Of a stretch of DNA of 35,658 bases, positions 1 through 7,249 are shown in pieces (position 1 is the stretch's first letter; each line of letters opens with the position of its first letter). This DNA comes from an uncultured Clostridia bacterium. Its GTDB lineage: Bacteria; Bacillota; Clostridia; Oscillospirales; CAG-272. Below the pieces are notes generated by a model. It was not told the origin of the DNA, did no database searches, and worked only from the letters and a program-made list of their open reading frames with translations. The position numbers and the translations under genes were made by a program. The stretch spans positions 1-35,658 of the forward strand of contig CALWTR010000012.1 of assembly GCA_944384525.1 (NCBI GenBank), written 5' to 3'.

Positions 1-476
1 ACTATAAGGTCGACAGAGCGACCGGAGAGAGATTCCTCATAGAGTTCAGAAGATATTTCGAGGACAAGGGCTGGTGTGACAATAAGGTCTATGACGGCAT
101 CCCGGAGCTGCTTTCCAAACTCAAGGAAAAGGGGAAACGGATAGCTCTCGCCACATCAAAGCCGACAGTATTTTCGCGGAAAATACTTGAGCTCTTTGGT
201 ATCGCCCGGTTTTTTGATGTCGTGTCCGGCGCAGACGCCGCCGCAGGGAGAGAAAAAAAGACAGAGGTGCTCTCGTATGCACTCTCCTTTTTCGATATCC
301 GTAACGGAGCCGTGCTGGTTGGCGACAGGAAATACGACGCGGATGGAGCGAAAAATGTAGGTATTGACAGTATCGGGGTTATGTACGGTTACGGCAGCCG
401 CGACGAGATCCTGGATGCGGGTTTTACTGCGGTGGCCGGAAGTGTCCGAGAACTGTCGGAATTACTGCTCGGATAA
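1..476 (+). CDS. HAD-family phosphatase (phosphoglycolate phosphatase-like), 5' truncated
   Basis: The reading frame is open from the window edge (first full codon at base 3), so the N-terminus with the DxDGT nucleophile motif lies outside. The visible 157 residues hold the later HAD signatures: a SK-type motif II (ALATSKP), a conserved lysine region, and motif III/IV as VGDRKYDADGAKNVG followed by a GYG stretch, which is typical of the Gph/PGP-like subfamily. Such proteins are cytoplasmic Mg-dependent phosphatases acting on phosphoglycolate or other small phosphoesters; the substrate cannot be read here. The closing KNVGIDSIGVMYGYGS run is the usual C-terminal core, so the 3' end looks intact. 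A long GC-rich hairpin follows the stop. Family certain, substrate unknown. Confidence 0.85.
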   Translation, partial: YKVDRATGERFLIEFRRYFEDKGWCDNKVYDGIPELLSKLKEKGKRIALATSKPTVFSRKILELFGIARFFDVVSGADAAAGREKKTEVLSYALSFFDIRNGAVLVGDRKYDADGAKNVGIDSIGVMYGYGSRDEILDAGFTAVAGSVRELSELLLG

Positions 477-498
477 ACAATTTTTAATATATAGGAAC

Positions 499-536
499 GC
501 GCGTGCAAAGGCAAATAAAATCGCCTATGCACGCGC
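499..536 (+). terminator. GC-rich hairpin after the HAD gene
   Basis: A 9-bp perfect stem GCGCGTGCA / TGCACGCGC extends inward through one A-A mismatch to further pairs (AGGC / GCCT) around an A-rich loop. It lies 22 nt after the HAD stop codon. The bases after it (attcttatc) are only weakly T-rich, so it is a hairpin of terminator type but not a textbook Rho-independent site. Confidence 0.45.
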
Positions 537-635
537 ATTCTTATCAATATGCTATTATGCACAAATAATGGAGACACTTATTATTGAAATATGCGATAAT
601 AATTTGTTTAATTTGAAAAAACGGACAAAAGCATG

Positions 636-664
636 TTGAAAATTTCCGACAAAACAGATATAAT
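636..664 (+). promoter_or_regulatory. sigma-A promoter of the polyphosphate polymerase operon
   Basis: TTGAAA (636-641), 17-bp spacer, then a perfect TATAAT (659-664). Predicted transcription starts near 671, downstream of the most upstream in-frame ATG at 633, so it rules that start out and supports ATG 720. A weaker TTGAAA-17-TTTAAT pair sits at 584-612. Confidence 0.7.
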
Positions 665-719
665 GATAAAGATGTTTCGGCGTTCGGCGCGATTTTTGCG
701 AAACCGGGAAGTGTGGCGT

Positions 720-1430
720 ATGGCTGGAAATGTATTTGAGAGGTCGGAAATAAAATATCTTGTAAAGAACGATATATTTGAGGATGTCTTCCGCGGCGTC
801 TCAGAGTATATGCACGTGGACAAGTTCGGTTTTTCCACCATAATGAATATTTACTACGATACGGAAAATTACGATATAATCAGGGAGTCTCTTGATAAAC
901 CGGTGTATAAGGAGAAGATACGTCTTCGCTCATACGGTATACCGGGAAGAGACAGTACTGTCTTTCTCGAACTCAAGAAAAAATACCAAGGAGTCGTATA
1001 TAAAAGGCGCGAGATGATGAAATATTCAGAGGCGCTCTCTTTCCTGGCTACCGGAGTTCCGCCTCGGGACGGGCAGATCATGCGCGAGATAGCTTATTTT
1101 ATAAATACGAGAAAGATTACCCCGAGCGTAGTGCTGTGCTATGACCGAGTCGCAATGTTCGGAAATGAGGATCCGGAACAGCGCGTAACATTCGATGAGG
1201 CGATAAAATACCGATTTAATGACTTTGACCTAAGTTCCGGCGATCAAGGCGAGCTGCTTCTGAAAAATGACGACCGTCTTATGGAGATAAAGCTCTCCGG
1301 GGCAATGCCTTTCTGGCTGGTCGGAATACTTGAGAAGAACGGTCTGTATCCGACTACTTTTTCGAAATACGGAAGAATATATACTGAAAATTTTATAAAA
1401 CTTCACACAGGAAAGGTCTTAACGGTATGA
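720..1430 (+). CDS. VTC-domain polyphosphate polymerase-like protein
   Basis: Soluble VTC (vacuolar transporter chaperone) catalytic-domain protein of 236 aa. The family builds polyphosphate from nucleotide triphosphates inside a beta-barrel tunnel. Visible tunnel motifs are ERSEIKYLV at the N-terminus, KIRLRSYG, a basic LELKKK...YKRR stretch, CYDRVAMFG, a metal-type MEIK near residue 210 and the closing SKYGRIYTENF. The start at 720 is chosen because a consensus promoter lies inside the longer frame (633) and because family members begin just before the E-x-K motif; GGGAAG at 706-711 is a weak Shine-Dalgarno site. Its stop overlaps the start of the DUF4956 gene (ATGA), so the two are translationally coupled. 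Family confident; activity inferred. Confidence 0.85.
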   Translation: MAGNVFERSEIKYLVKNDIFEDVFRGVSEYMHVDKFGFSTIMNIYYDTENYDIIRESLDKPVYKEKIRLRSYGIPGRDSTVFLELKKKYQGVVYKRREMMKYSEALSFLATGVPPRDGQIMREIAYFINTRKITPSVVLCYDRVAMFGNEDPEQRVTFDEAIKYRFNDFDLSSGDQGELLLKNDDRLMEIKLSGAMPFWLVGILEKNGLYPTTFSKYGRIYTENFIKLHTGKVLTV

Positions 1431-2134
1431 TGGATTCAATATTTGAAAGAGTGACCGGTACAGGCACCGGAGGGATATATACAGTCTCCTATAACGCTAC
1501 GGCTCTGACTGCGTCTATCGCGATAGGCGTAGCACTGCTGCTGGGACTTGTGCTGGCGGCTACATATATGCTCAGCGGCAGGCATACAAAAAGTTTTGCC
1601 GCTACTCTGGTGATGCTCCCGCCTCTCGTTTCCGTTGTCATCCTGCTCGTCAGCGGCAGTCTCGGCATGGCGATAGCGGTGGCCGGCTCATTTGCGCTCG
1701 TAAGATTCCGTTCCATGCAGGGAACAGCGCGTGAGATATGCACGGTATTTTTTGCAATGACAATAGGTCTTATGTGCGGTACCGGAGTTGTTTGGTTTGC
1801 GATCGCAGTGACGGTTTTCATGTGCGTGATAATGCTCGTGATAGGTAAGACTGCATTCGGGTCAGAGAGCAAAAAAAGCAGGAGCCTTCGCATAATTATC
1901 TCGGAGAGCCTTAATTATACGGACGTGTTCGACGATATATTTGAGAAATATACCTCTAGCTATCATCTCGACAGGGTGAGGACGACAAATCTCGGATCTA
2001 TGTTCGATCTCAAATACGAGATAGTTCTCAAGGATGCGCGCGAGGAGAAAAATATGATAGATGAGCTGAGAGTCAGAAACGGGAATCTCCCGATATCCTG
2101 CGCTTACGGCACGCACAGGGACGAGGAACTCTGA
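1427..2134 (+). CDS. DUF4956 integral membrane protein
   Basis: 235 aa. About 25 residues lead into four to five hydrophobic segments (roughly 24-48, 58-78, 82-96 and 103-140, the last long enough for two helices), followed by a soluble cytoplasmic tail of about 90 residues. The motif GSFALVRFRSMQGTAREI between the third and fourth segments is characteristic of DUF4956. This family is repeatedly found beside VTC-domain polymerases in Firmicutes, often with a CotH-like protein, and is inferred to be the membrane partner that moves or anchors the polymer. Here it overlaps the VTC gene by 4 bp; no CotH gene is in the window. Biochemical function is unknown. Confidence 0.85.
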   Translation: MMDSIFERVTGTGTGGIYTVSYNATALTASIAIGVALLLGLVLAATYMLSGRHTKSFAATLVMLPPLVSVVILLVSGSLGMAIAVAGSFALVRFRSMQGTAREICTVFFAMTIGLMCGTGVVWFAIAVTVFMCVIMLVIGKTAFGSESKKSRSLRIIISESLNYTDVFDDIFEKYTSSYHLDRVRTTNLGSMFDLKYEIVLKDAREEKNMIDELRVRNGNLPISCAYGTHRDEEL

Positions 2135-2239
2135 TCGCTCCACCGCTAAAATCAGACGGTTTTATACGTAAAAATATACGGTCATATTTTCATGAATTCT
2201 GAATAGGCCGAATATTTTTCTGAGACAGATCAATTTTTT

Positions 2240-2269
2240 GAATGAATGAATATTTTTCCCGTCATGGTA
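2240..2269 (+). promoter_or_regulatory. possible sigma-G-type sporulation promoter before cotF-like gene
   Basis: GAATG (2240-2244), 18-bp spacer, CATGGTA (2263-2269), matching the forespore pattern GNATR-17/18-CATNNTA known from Bacillus. No sigma-A pair of similar quality is visible between 2135 and 2305. The motif is short and degenerate, so this is a candidate only, made more credible by the spore-coat product. Confidence 0.4.
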
Positions 2270-2305
2270 AATAATACTCGTGAAACCATTAAAAAGGAGA
2301 GTATT

Positions 2306-2737
2306 ATGAACAATAACCTTACCGAAAAGGAAAAAACGCTTCTTAAAGATCTTAAGTCCCAGGAAAAGCTCTGCGTTGAAAAGTATCGCAGATACTCTTG
2401 CGCTGCGTCATGCAGTGAGCTCTCCGGGCTTTTCACTGCGATCGGAGATGTTGAAGAAGGGCATTACCGTGCTCTCTGCGATATGTCCGGCGAGGCGTGC
2501 GAGCCTATAAATGTACAGAACACCTGTGCAGACGGCGCAAAGAGCGCGGAAAACGACGCTTTTTTGTGCAGTGATATGCTTGCGACCGAGAAGCATGTTT
2601 CCGCTCTTTACGATACCTGCGTCTTTGAATTTACAAGCAATGACAACAGAAGGCGGCTCAACAATATCCAGTCGGACGAGCAGCAGCACGGAGAAAAGCT
2701 TTATTCTTATATGAAGGCGCACAACATGTACGGATAA
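2306..2737 (+). CDS. CotF-family spore coat protein / ferritin-like four-helix protein
   Basis: 143 aa, all-helical in appearance. It starts MNNNLTEKEKTLLKDLKSQE, has a CxEKYxxY helix, an ExGHYRAL helix, then ATEKHVSALYDTC and a closing DEQQHGEKLYSYMKAHNMYG. This spacing of E/H residues and the end signature are those of the coat F family, which shares the ferritin-like fold but usually does not store iron. Start 2306 is set by AAAAAGGAGAG at 2291-2301; the longer frame from 2246 runs through the putative promoter. Six cysteines in the central part are unusual and could allow cross-linking. A single gene, closed by a strong terminator. Role in the spore coat or forespore inferred from the family. 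Confidence 0.8.
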   Translation: MNNNLTEKEKTLLKDLKSQEKLCVEKYRRYSCAASCSELSGLFTAIGDVEEGHYRALCDMSGEACEPINVQNTCADGAKSAENDAFLCSDMLATEKHVSALYDTCVFEFTSNDNRRRLNNIQSDEQQHGEKLYSYMKAHNMYG

Positions 2738-2768
2738 GCCTCGGCTCTATCTGTGACGGCAAGATAAC

Positions 2769-2806
2769 AAATAACCTCCCGCTCTTTTTGAGCGGGAGGT
2801 TATTTT
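2769..2806. terminator. bidirectional terminator between cotF-like gene and sulfatase operon
   Basis: Perfect 14-bp stem ATAACCTCCCGCTC / GAGCGGGAGGTTAT (2771-2784 and 2790-2803) with a TTTTT loop, flanked by A-rich and T-rich ends so it can serve both strands. The stop codon of the leftward maturase gene (2805-2807) lies in its distal edge. Confidence 0.9.
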
Positions 2807-3899
2807 ATCTGCGCCTAGTCGTCACTTCGCGTGCGATCCTGGACATTGTAAAATAGGAATGCTCGAAAAATTCGGAGTATGCACCGCAGAATCTGTTCAA
2901 GGAGGGAAACGGTTCTCTTTGTCTGCGGCATCCTCCGCGGCAGAGCGGGAGCCACCGGCAGGCGCGGCACTTCTCATCTGTACAAAACGATGAGGAGATG
3001 AATTCTTTGGCTTTTTCGGATTTTGCCAGAGAATGAAACGAGCTGTCTTTTATATTACCGAGTCTCCATTCGTCAGTTACATAGAAGTCGCAGGGGTATA
3101 TGCTGCCGTCGGCTTCAGCGGTGAAATATCCGCCGCAGTGGCCCGTCATTGCGCATGTGGACGGCTCTCTTCCGCAGAGTATGGAGATATAGTCGTCAAA
3201 ATCTCGGATGCTCACATATTTGCCTGAGAAGAAGTCGGCCGCGTAAAGGTCGAAGACCTTTTTCAGAAAATATGCGTAATTCTCTGTGGTGAGGGAAAAC
3301 TCACATCCGCCTTCAAAGTCGTCTATCATCGGTATGAATTGTATGTAACGGTATTTCTTCAGCGAGGAGTACACCTCTTCCGGGCGCTGTGCAGTGTATT
3401 TATTAACTACGCACAGTATATTGAATTCCGCGCCGTGTTTCTCGAGCAGAGATATGTTTTTGAGTACTCTGTCATAGGTACCGGCGCCAGACCGGTCGAT
3501 CCGGAATCGATCGTGCAGATCTCGGGATCCGTCAAGTGACACTCCGGTCAGAAATCGGTTTTGTGCCAGAAATTCCGCCCAATCATCGTCTATTGCGAGT
3601 GCGTTTGTCTGTATGCTGTTGCTTATCCGGATCCCGGCCCCGTATTTTTTTTGGAGATCAATTGCTTTCCTGAAAAATCCCAATCCGGCAAGAGTCGGTT
3701 CGCCGCCCTGAAATACAAAATTACAGCTCTCTTCCGCAAAAGAAAGGGCACGGCGTATCAACAGTTCCAGCGTATCCTCCTCCATTATCCCATAGCTCCG
3801 TATTTCACGGTGCCGTGAGACGTCCGCATAAAAGCAGTATCGGCAGTTCATATTGCAGAGCGAGGAGGCGGGTTTTATCAGGACGGTCACGCTCCTCAT
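2805..3899 (-). CDS. anaerobic sulfatase-maturating enzyme (radical SAM, SPASM)
   Basis: 364 aa, about the family's usual size. Radical-SAM cluster motif CNMNCRYC at residues 15-22 and SAM-binding GGEP at 65-68. The C-terminal SPASM region has CAMTGHCGGYFTAEADGSIYPC and CRACRWLPLCRGGC. Enzymes of this type turn the active-site Cys or Ser of a sulfatase into C-alpha-formylglycine without oxygen. It starts on the base right after the sulfatase stop (no gap), so one transcript makes both enzyme and activator, and the neighbouring sulfatase carries the required CxPxR target. It lies at the end of a two-gene operon. Strong call; the only doubt is whether it also serves other sulfatases elsewhere. 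Confidence 0.92.
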   Translation of the reverse strand: MRSVTVLIKPASSLCNMNCRYCFYADVSRHREIRSYGIMEEDTLELLIRRALSFAEESCNFVFQGGEPTLAGLGFFRKAIDLQKKYGAGIRISNSIQTNALAIDDDWAEFLAQNRFLTGVSLDGSRDLHDRFRIDRSGAGTYDRVLKNISLLEKHGAEFNILCVVNKYTAQRPEEVYSSLKKYRYIQFIPMIDDFEGGCEFSLTTENYAYFLKKVFDLYAADFFSGKYVSIRDFDDYISILCGREPSTCAMTGHCGGYFTAEADGSIYPCDFYVTDEWRLGNIKDSSFHSLAKSEKAKEFISSSFCTDEKCRACRWLPLCRGGCRRQREPFPSLNRFCGAYSEFFEHSYFTMSRIAREVTTRRR

Positions 3900-5399
3900 T
3901 TATTTAGCCACCGGCTTTATGCGCGTTGCGGCAGTCATTTCTAGCCCGGTGGAATAATCGAACTGGCGAGGCTCGTATTCCTCATTTTCGCGCTGTCTTG
4001 TGTATCTGTGATTCTCATAGTCCGGTTCGGGAGCGTCCTTTCTCCACTTACGGCATTCCCACTGATATCCGCGGTACGGATCGCGGGTCTCGTCCATGTT
4101 GCGGAGCAGGGCGTCGTGGAGCCTGTTGCGTTCAGACTCATAACTCTTATAGTCTATCAGGTTCTTCATTTCGTACGGATCGTTCTGCAGGTCGTAGAAT
4201 TCATCTGTCTCGTCGAGCAGGTGTATGCAGAGCTTATATCTTCCGTCAAATACGGCGCGCATCATCTGGAGCCCGCCGAAGCCATCGTGATCGACTTCAT
4301 AGCGTGTGAATTCCGTGAATACGTAATCGTTGATCCTGACCTCGGTATCCTTGATAGCGGGCAGTATGCTCTTGCCTTCCATAAGTTTGGGTACGGGTAT
4401 GCCCATATATTCGAGTATTGTCGGGACAAGATTTATATGCGATACCGGATGCTTGTATACCTCTCCTTTGCCAAATCCGTAAACTATGAGAGGGATCCTG
4501 GCTATTTCGTCATACATAGCGGCTCCCTTGCCTCTGAGGCAGTGCGACTGGAGCGCGTCTCCATGATCGGATGTGAATATGATCATGGCGTCCGGAGCGT
4601 ACTTTTTCGCCGCATCGATCACCTTTCCGATCTCGTGGTCTGCAAAGGAATTACAGCCGAGGAAGTATGAGGGTTTGATCTTGAGCGCGTCGCGGTCGGC
4701 GTACCGCGCATTGCCTGCCCAGAGCTTTTGATAGAACGGTTTTCCCTCAAGGGTATCCCAGACGTTCGGGGCCTTAGGGAATTCATAGTCCTTGTACATG
4801 GACGCGTACGGTTCGGGGCAGAGAAATGGGTCGTGAGGCTCATCATAAGAGACTGTAAGGAAGAAATCCTCGTCTCCGTTCTTTTCCAAAAAGTCGAGAG
4901 CGCGGTCGGTACAGCGGCTTGCATAAGTAAAGCTTTCCGGTATCCCCTCAGCATTTGTTGACTGCTTTCTTGATTTTACTCTCTCTTCCGGAGTCAGCTC
5001 ATTGAGATAGCATTTCATGTCGTACCAGTATTTTTCATCCCAGCCGTCGGGGCAGATCCCCAGCCCGAAATAGTCCCCGCCGTCAAGATGCCATTTTCCG
5101 ACAAACGCGGTGTGTATCCCGTTATCTCTGAGTCTTTGTCCTATTGTTTTTACATTGGCGCCCAGCGGGTATGAATTTGTTATACTTCCGTTCGAATGCG
5201 GGAAAAGCCCGGTAAAGATGGATGATCGCGCAGGTCCGCAGACCGGCTGGCAGGTATAGGCGCGTTCAAAACGCACGCCCTCCTCTGCGAGCGCATCCAG
5301 GTTCGGCGTTTTCATATCCTTGTTACCATAGCAGCCGAGCATATCAAATCTGGTCGTATCGGTCATTATAAAAACGACTTGTCTCTTTTTCTTTGGCAT
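3900..5399 (-). CDS. type I (cysteine-type) sulfatase
   Basis: 499 aa arylsulfatase-superfamily hydrolase. The signature Cys54-Gly-Pro-Ala-Arg58 marks the residue converted to formylglycine. Metal and substrate-site motifs are visible: MTDTTR near residue 12, GKWHLDGG, YDEPHDPF and TSDHGD. The N-terminus MPKKKRQVVFIMTD runs straight into the first strand with no signal peptide, so the enzyme is predicted to be cytoplasmic and to act on imported sulfated sugars or small sulfate esters. Shine-Dalgarno CGGAGG precedes ATG 5399, and a sigma-A promoter lies 45 bp upstream. No glycosidase or transporter accompanies it, so the substrate cannot be named. Confidence 0.92.
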   Translation of the reverse strand: MPKKKRQVVFIMTDTTRFDMLGCYGNKDMKTPNLDALAEEGVRFERAYTCQPVCGPARSSIFTGLFPHSNGSITNSYPLGANVKTIGQRLRDNGIHTAFVGKWHLDGGDYFGLGICPDGWDEKYWYDMKCYLNELTPEERVKSRKQSTNAEGIPESFTYASRCTDRALDFLEKNGDEDFFLTVSYDEPHDPFLCPEPYASMYKDYEFPKAPNVWDTLEGKPFYQKLWAGNARYADRDALKIKPSYFLGCNSFADHEIGKVIDAAKKYAPDAMIIFTSDHGDALQSHCLRGKGAAMYDEIARIPLIVYGFGKGEVYKHPVSHINLVPTILEYMGIPVPKLMEGKSILPAIKDTEVRINDYVFTEFTRYEVDHDGFGGLQMMRAVFDGRYKLCIHLLDETDEFYDLQNDPYEMKNLIDYKSYESERNRLHDALLRNMDETRDPYRGYQWECRKWRKDAPEPDYENHRYTRQRENEEYEPRQFDYSTGLEMTAATRIKPVAK

Positions 5400-5444
5400 A
5401 GGCTCTTACCTCCGGTTTTTCATTTGGGTATATCTGCTGAATCT

Positions 5445-5473
5445 ATTATATCAGAAATGTTCGGTCCGGTCAA
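5445..5473 (-). promoter_or_regulatory. sigma-A promoter of sulfatase-maturase operon
   Basis: On the minus strand TTGACC (5473-5468), 17-bp spacer, TATAAT (5450-5445). The -35 box begins only 7 bp past the T-tract of the ridA terminator, so the two transcription units are tightly packed but separate. Confidence 0.8.
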
Positions 5474-5480
5474 TCAAATT

Positions 5481-5508
5481 AAAAAAATCCGCCGCGATAT
5501 GCGGCGGA
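5481..5508 (-). terminator. terminator of the branched-chain amino-acid block (after ridA)
   Basis: Minus-strand stem TCCGCCGC / GCGGCGGA with a 5-nt loop followed by seven T. It sits 8 nt after the ridA stop codon and closes the long leftward unit. Confidence 0.92.
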
Positions 5509-5515
5509 TAAATCC

Positions 5516-5887
5516 TTATATTTTTGCTATTACCTCTACCTCTACAAGTGCGTTCTTCGGGAGGGCTTTAACTGCAACGCAGCTTCTTGCGGGCTTTGAT
5601 GAAAAATACTTTCCGTATACTTCGTTGAACTTGGCAAAGTCTCCGATATCGCTGAGAAAGCAGGTCGTTTTTATCGCTTTGTCAAAGGAGGAGCCTGCCG
5701 CCTCAAGTACGGCACCGAGGTTTTTCATGACCTGCTCCGTCTGCGCGGTTATGTCTCCTGCAACGAGATCACCGCTTTTAGGATCGATGGCTATCTGACC
5801 CGATGTAAATACTATATTTCCGCAGACTGCCGCCTGAGAATAAGGTCCGATCGCTTCCGGAGCATTGGCCGTGTATATTTTTTCCAT
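5516..5887 (-). CDS. ridA: RidA-family reactive intermediate deaminase
   Basis: 123 aa, the standard RidA/YjgF length. It contains EAIGPYSQAAVCGN near the start, FTSGQIAIDP, an NLGAVLEAAG helix, and the conserved arginine in PARSCVAVKALPKNALVEVEVIA, which binds substrate carboxylate in active RidA proteins. RidA hydrolyses 2-aminoacrylate and other enamines released by PLP dehydratases such as threonine ammonia-lyase. The gene lies 61 bp after ilvA in the same direction with a good AAGGAG site, so the pairing of producer and detoxifier is explicit here. Cytoplasmic trimer by family. Confidence 0.93.
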   Translation of the reverse strand: MEKIYTANAPEAIGPYSQAAVCGNIVFTSGQIAIDPKSGDLVAGDITAQTEQVMKNLGAVLEAAGSSFDKAIKTTCFLSDIGDFAKFNEVYGKYFSSKPARSCVAVKALPKNALVEVEVIAKI

Positions 5888-5948
5888 TGAAATTTCTCCT
5901 TTTCATATTTTTTCGGCGCAACACACGCCGGTGTGAAGACTTAGTGGA

Positions 5949-7148
5949 TCATCTGTCATGCACTTTGAATCCAAATTCGCTGAGCGCGTTTTTGATCTCT
6001 GCGATGTGCTCAAAATTCCTTGTTTCCAAAGTAAGCCTGAGATAGCATCCGTTGATATCGCTGCCCTCGCTCGTTCTCTCATGGAGCACAGATGTGACGT
6101 TGCCGCCGAGAGAGGCAATTATTCTGGAGACATTTTCAAGCTGTCCCGGCTTGTCAAGGAGCTCGATATTGAGCAGGCAACTTCTTCCGGACATTACAAG
6201 GCCGCGGTTTATGACTCTTGATAAAATGTTGACGTCTATATTTCCGCCGGAGAGCAGGCACACGGTCTTTTTGCCCTTTATCGGGAACTTATTGTACATT
6301 GCGGCGGCAACGGATACGGCTCCTGCGCCCTCGGTGACCAGCTTGTGCTTTTCCATGAGCGCAAGTATCGCGGCGGAGATCTCATCGTCTGTAACTGTTG
6401 CGAAACCGTCTACATATTTAGAGCATATTTCGAATGTAGTGTCGCCCGGTGTTTTGACGGCAATACCGTCCGCTATTGTGGATACACTTGGAAGAGTCTC
6501 GATCTTTTTGTCCTTGACTGAGTTCAGCATGCTGGGCGCGCCTGCCGCCTGCACACCGTATACTTTTATTTCAGGGTTGAGACTTTTGAGGGCAAATGCC
6601 ACTCCGGATATGAGACCGCCGCCGCCGACAGGCACGATCACTGCCTCCATATCGCTGATCTGTTCGCATAGCTCAAGACCTATGGTCCCTTGCCCGGCGA
6701 TAACGTCATCGTCGTTGAACGGATGTATAAAAGTATAACCTTTCTCATCTCTGAGCTCAAGTGCGCGGTTGTAAGCGTCGTCGTATACCCCCTTTACGAG
6801 GCAGACTTCGGCGCCGTAACTCTTTGTGGCTTCGACCTTGGAGATCGGAGCCCCGTCCGGGAGACAAATAACGGCCTTTATGCCGTTCTTCTTTGCGGCG
6901 AGCGCAACTCCCTGAGCGTGATTTCCGGCGGAGCAGGCGATTACTCCGCGGGCCTTTTCCTCTTCTGACAGCTGTGATATTTTGTAATATGCGCCCCTAA
7001 CCTTGAATGAGCCCGTTATCTGCAGGTTTTCCGTTTTGAGGTAGATATCGGATTCCGGATTCATGCTCGGTGCGGCTATGACATCCGTTTTGCGTATTAC
7101 GTTTTTGAGAACGTAGCTTGCGTGATAAATTTTGTCAAGGGTAAGCAA
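5949..7148 (-). CDS. ilvA: threonine ammonia-lyase with C-terminal ACT domain
   Basis: 399 aa PLP enzyme converting threonine to 2-oxobutanoate, the entry to isoleucine. PLP lysine Lys49 lies in GSFKVRGAYYK, followed by SAGNHAQG and the glycine loop GGGGLISG. A single ACT domain (about residues 325-399, LLNIELLDKPGQLENVS) makes this the shorter TdcB/clostridial form rather than the two-ACT E. coli IlvA. The start codon is TTG at 7148, fixed by GGAGG five bases upstream and the absence of any ATG before the PLP motif. A GGCGC-TTCT-GCGCC mini-hairpin lies just before that site. It is in the Leu/Ile/Val cluster and followed by ridA, which favours a biosynthetic role, although ACT-type short forms can also be catabolic. 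Confidence 0.93.
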   Translation of the reverse strand: MLTLDKIYHASYVLKNVIRKTDVIAAPSMNPESDIYLKTENLQITGSFKVRGAYYKISQLSEEEKARGVIACSAGNHAQGVALAAKKNGIKAVICLPDGAPISKVEATKSYGAEVCLVKGVYDDAYNRALELRDEKGYTFIHPFNDDDVIAGQGTIGLELCEQISDMEAVIVPVGGGGLISGVAFALKSLNPEIKVYGVQAAGAPSMLNSVKDKKIETLPSVSTIADGIAVKTPGDTTFEICSKYVDGFATVTDDEISAAILALMEKHKLVTEGAGAVSVAAAMYNKFPIKGKKTVCLLSGGNIDVNILSRVINRGLVMSGRSCLLNIELLDKPGQLENVSRIIASLGGNVTSVLHERTSEGSDINGCYLRLTLETRNFEHIAEIKNALSEFGFKVHDR

Positions 7149-7249
7149 AATTTCCTCCTCGGCGCAGAAGCGCCCATGTCTGAATTGAATTTGTATTTGT
7201 GATTTTTGAAGTTCAAATATAAAGCTCTGACGGAATATACGGTTGTTGA

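Noticed and set aside
633..719. Upstream start for the VTC gene
   Set aside because: A TTGAAA-17-TATAAT promoter lies within this stretch and the family's first motif begins just after ATG 720.
4008..4670. 220-codon rightward open frame
   Set aside because: It is antisense to the sulfatase coding region, has no ribosome site and reads as a codon-bias shadow.
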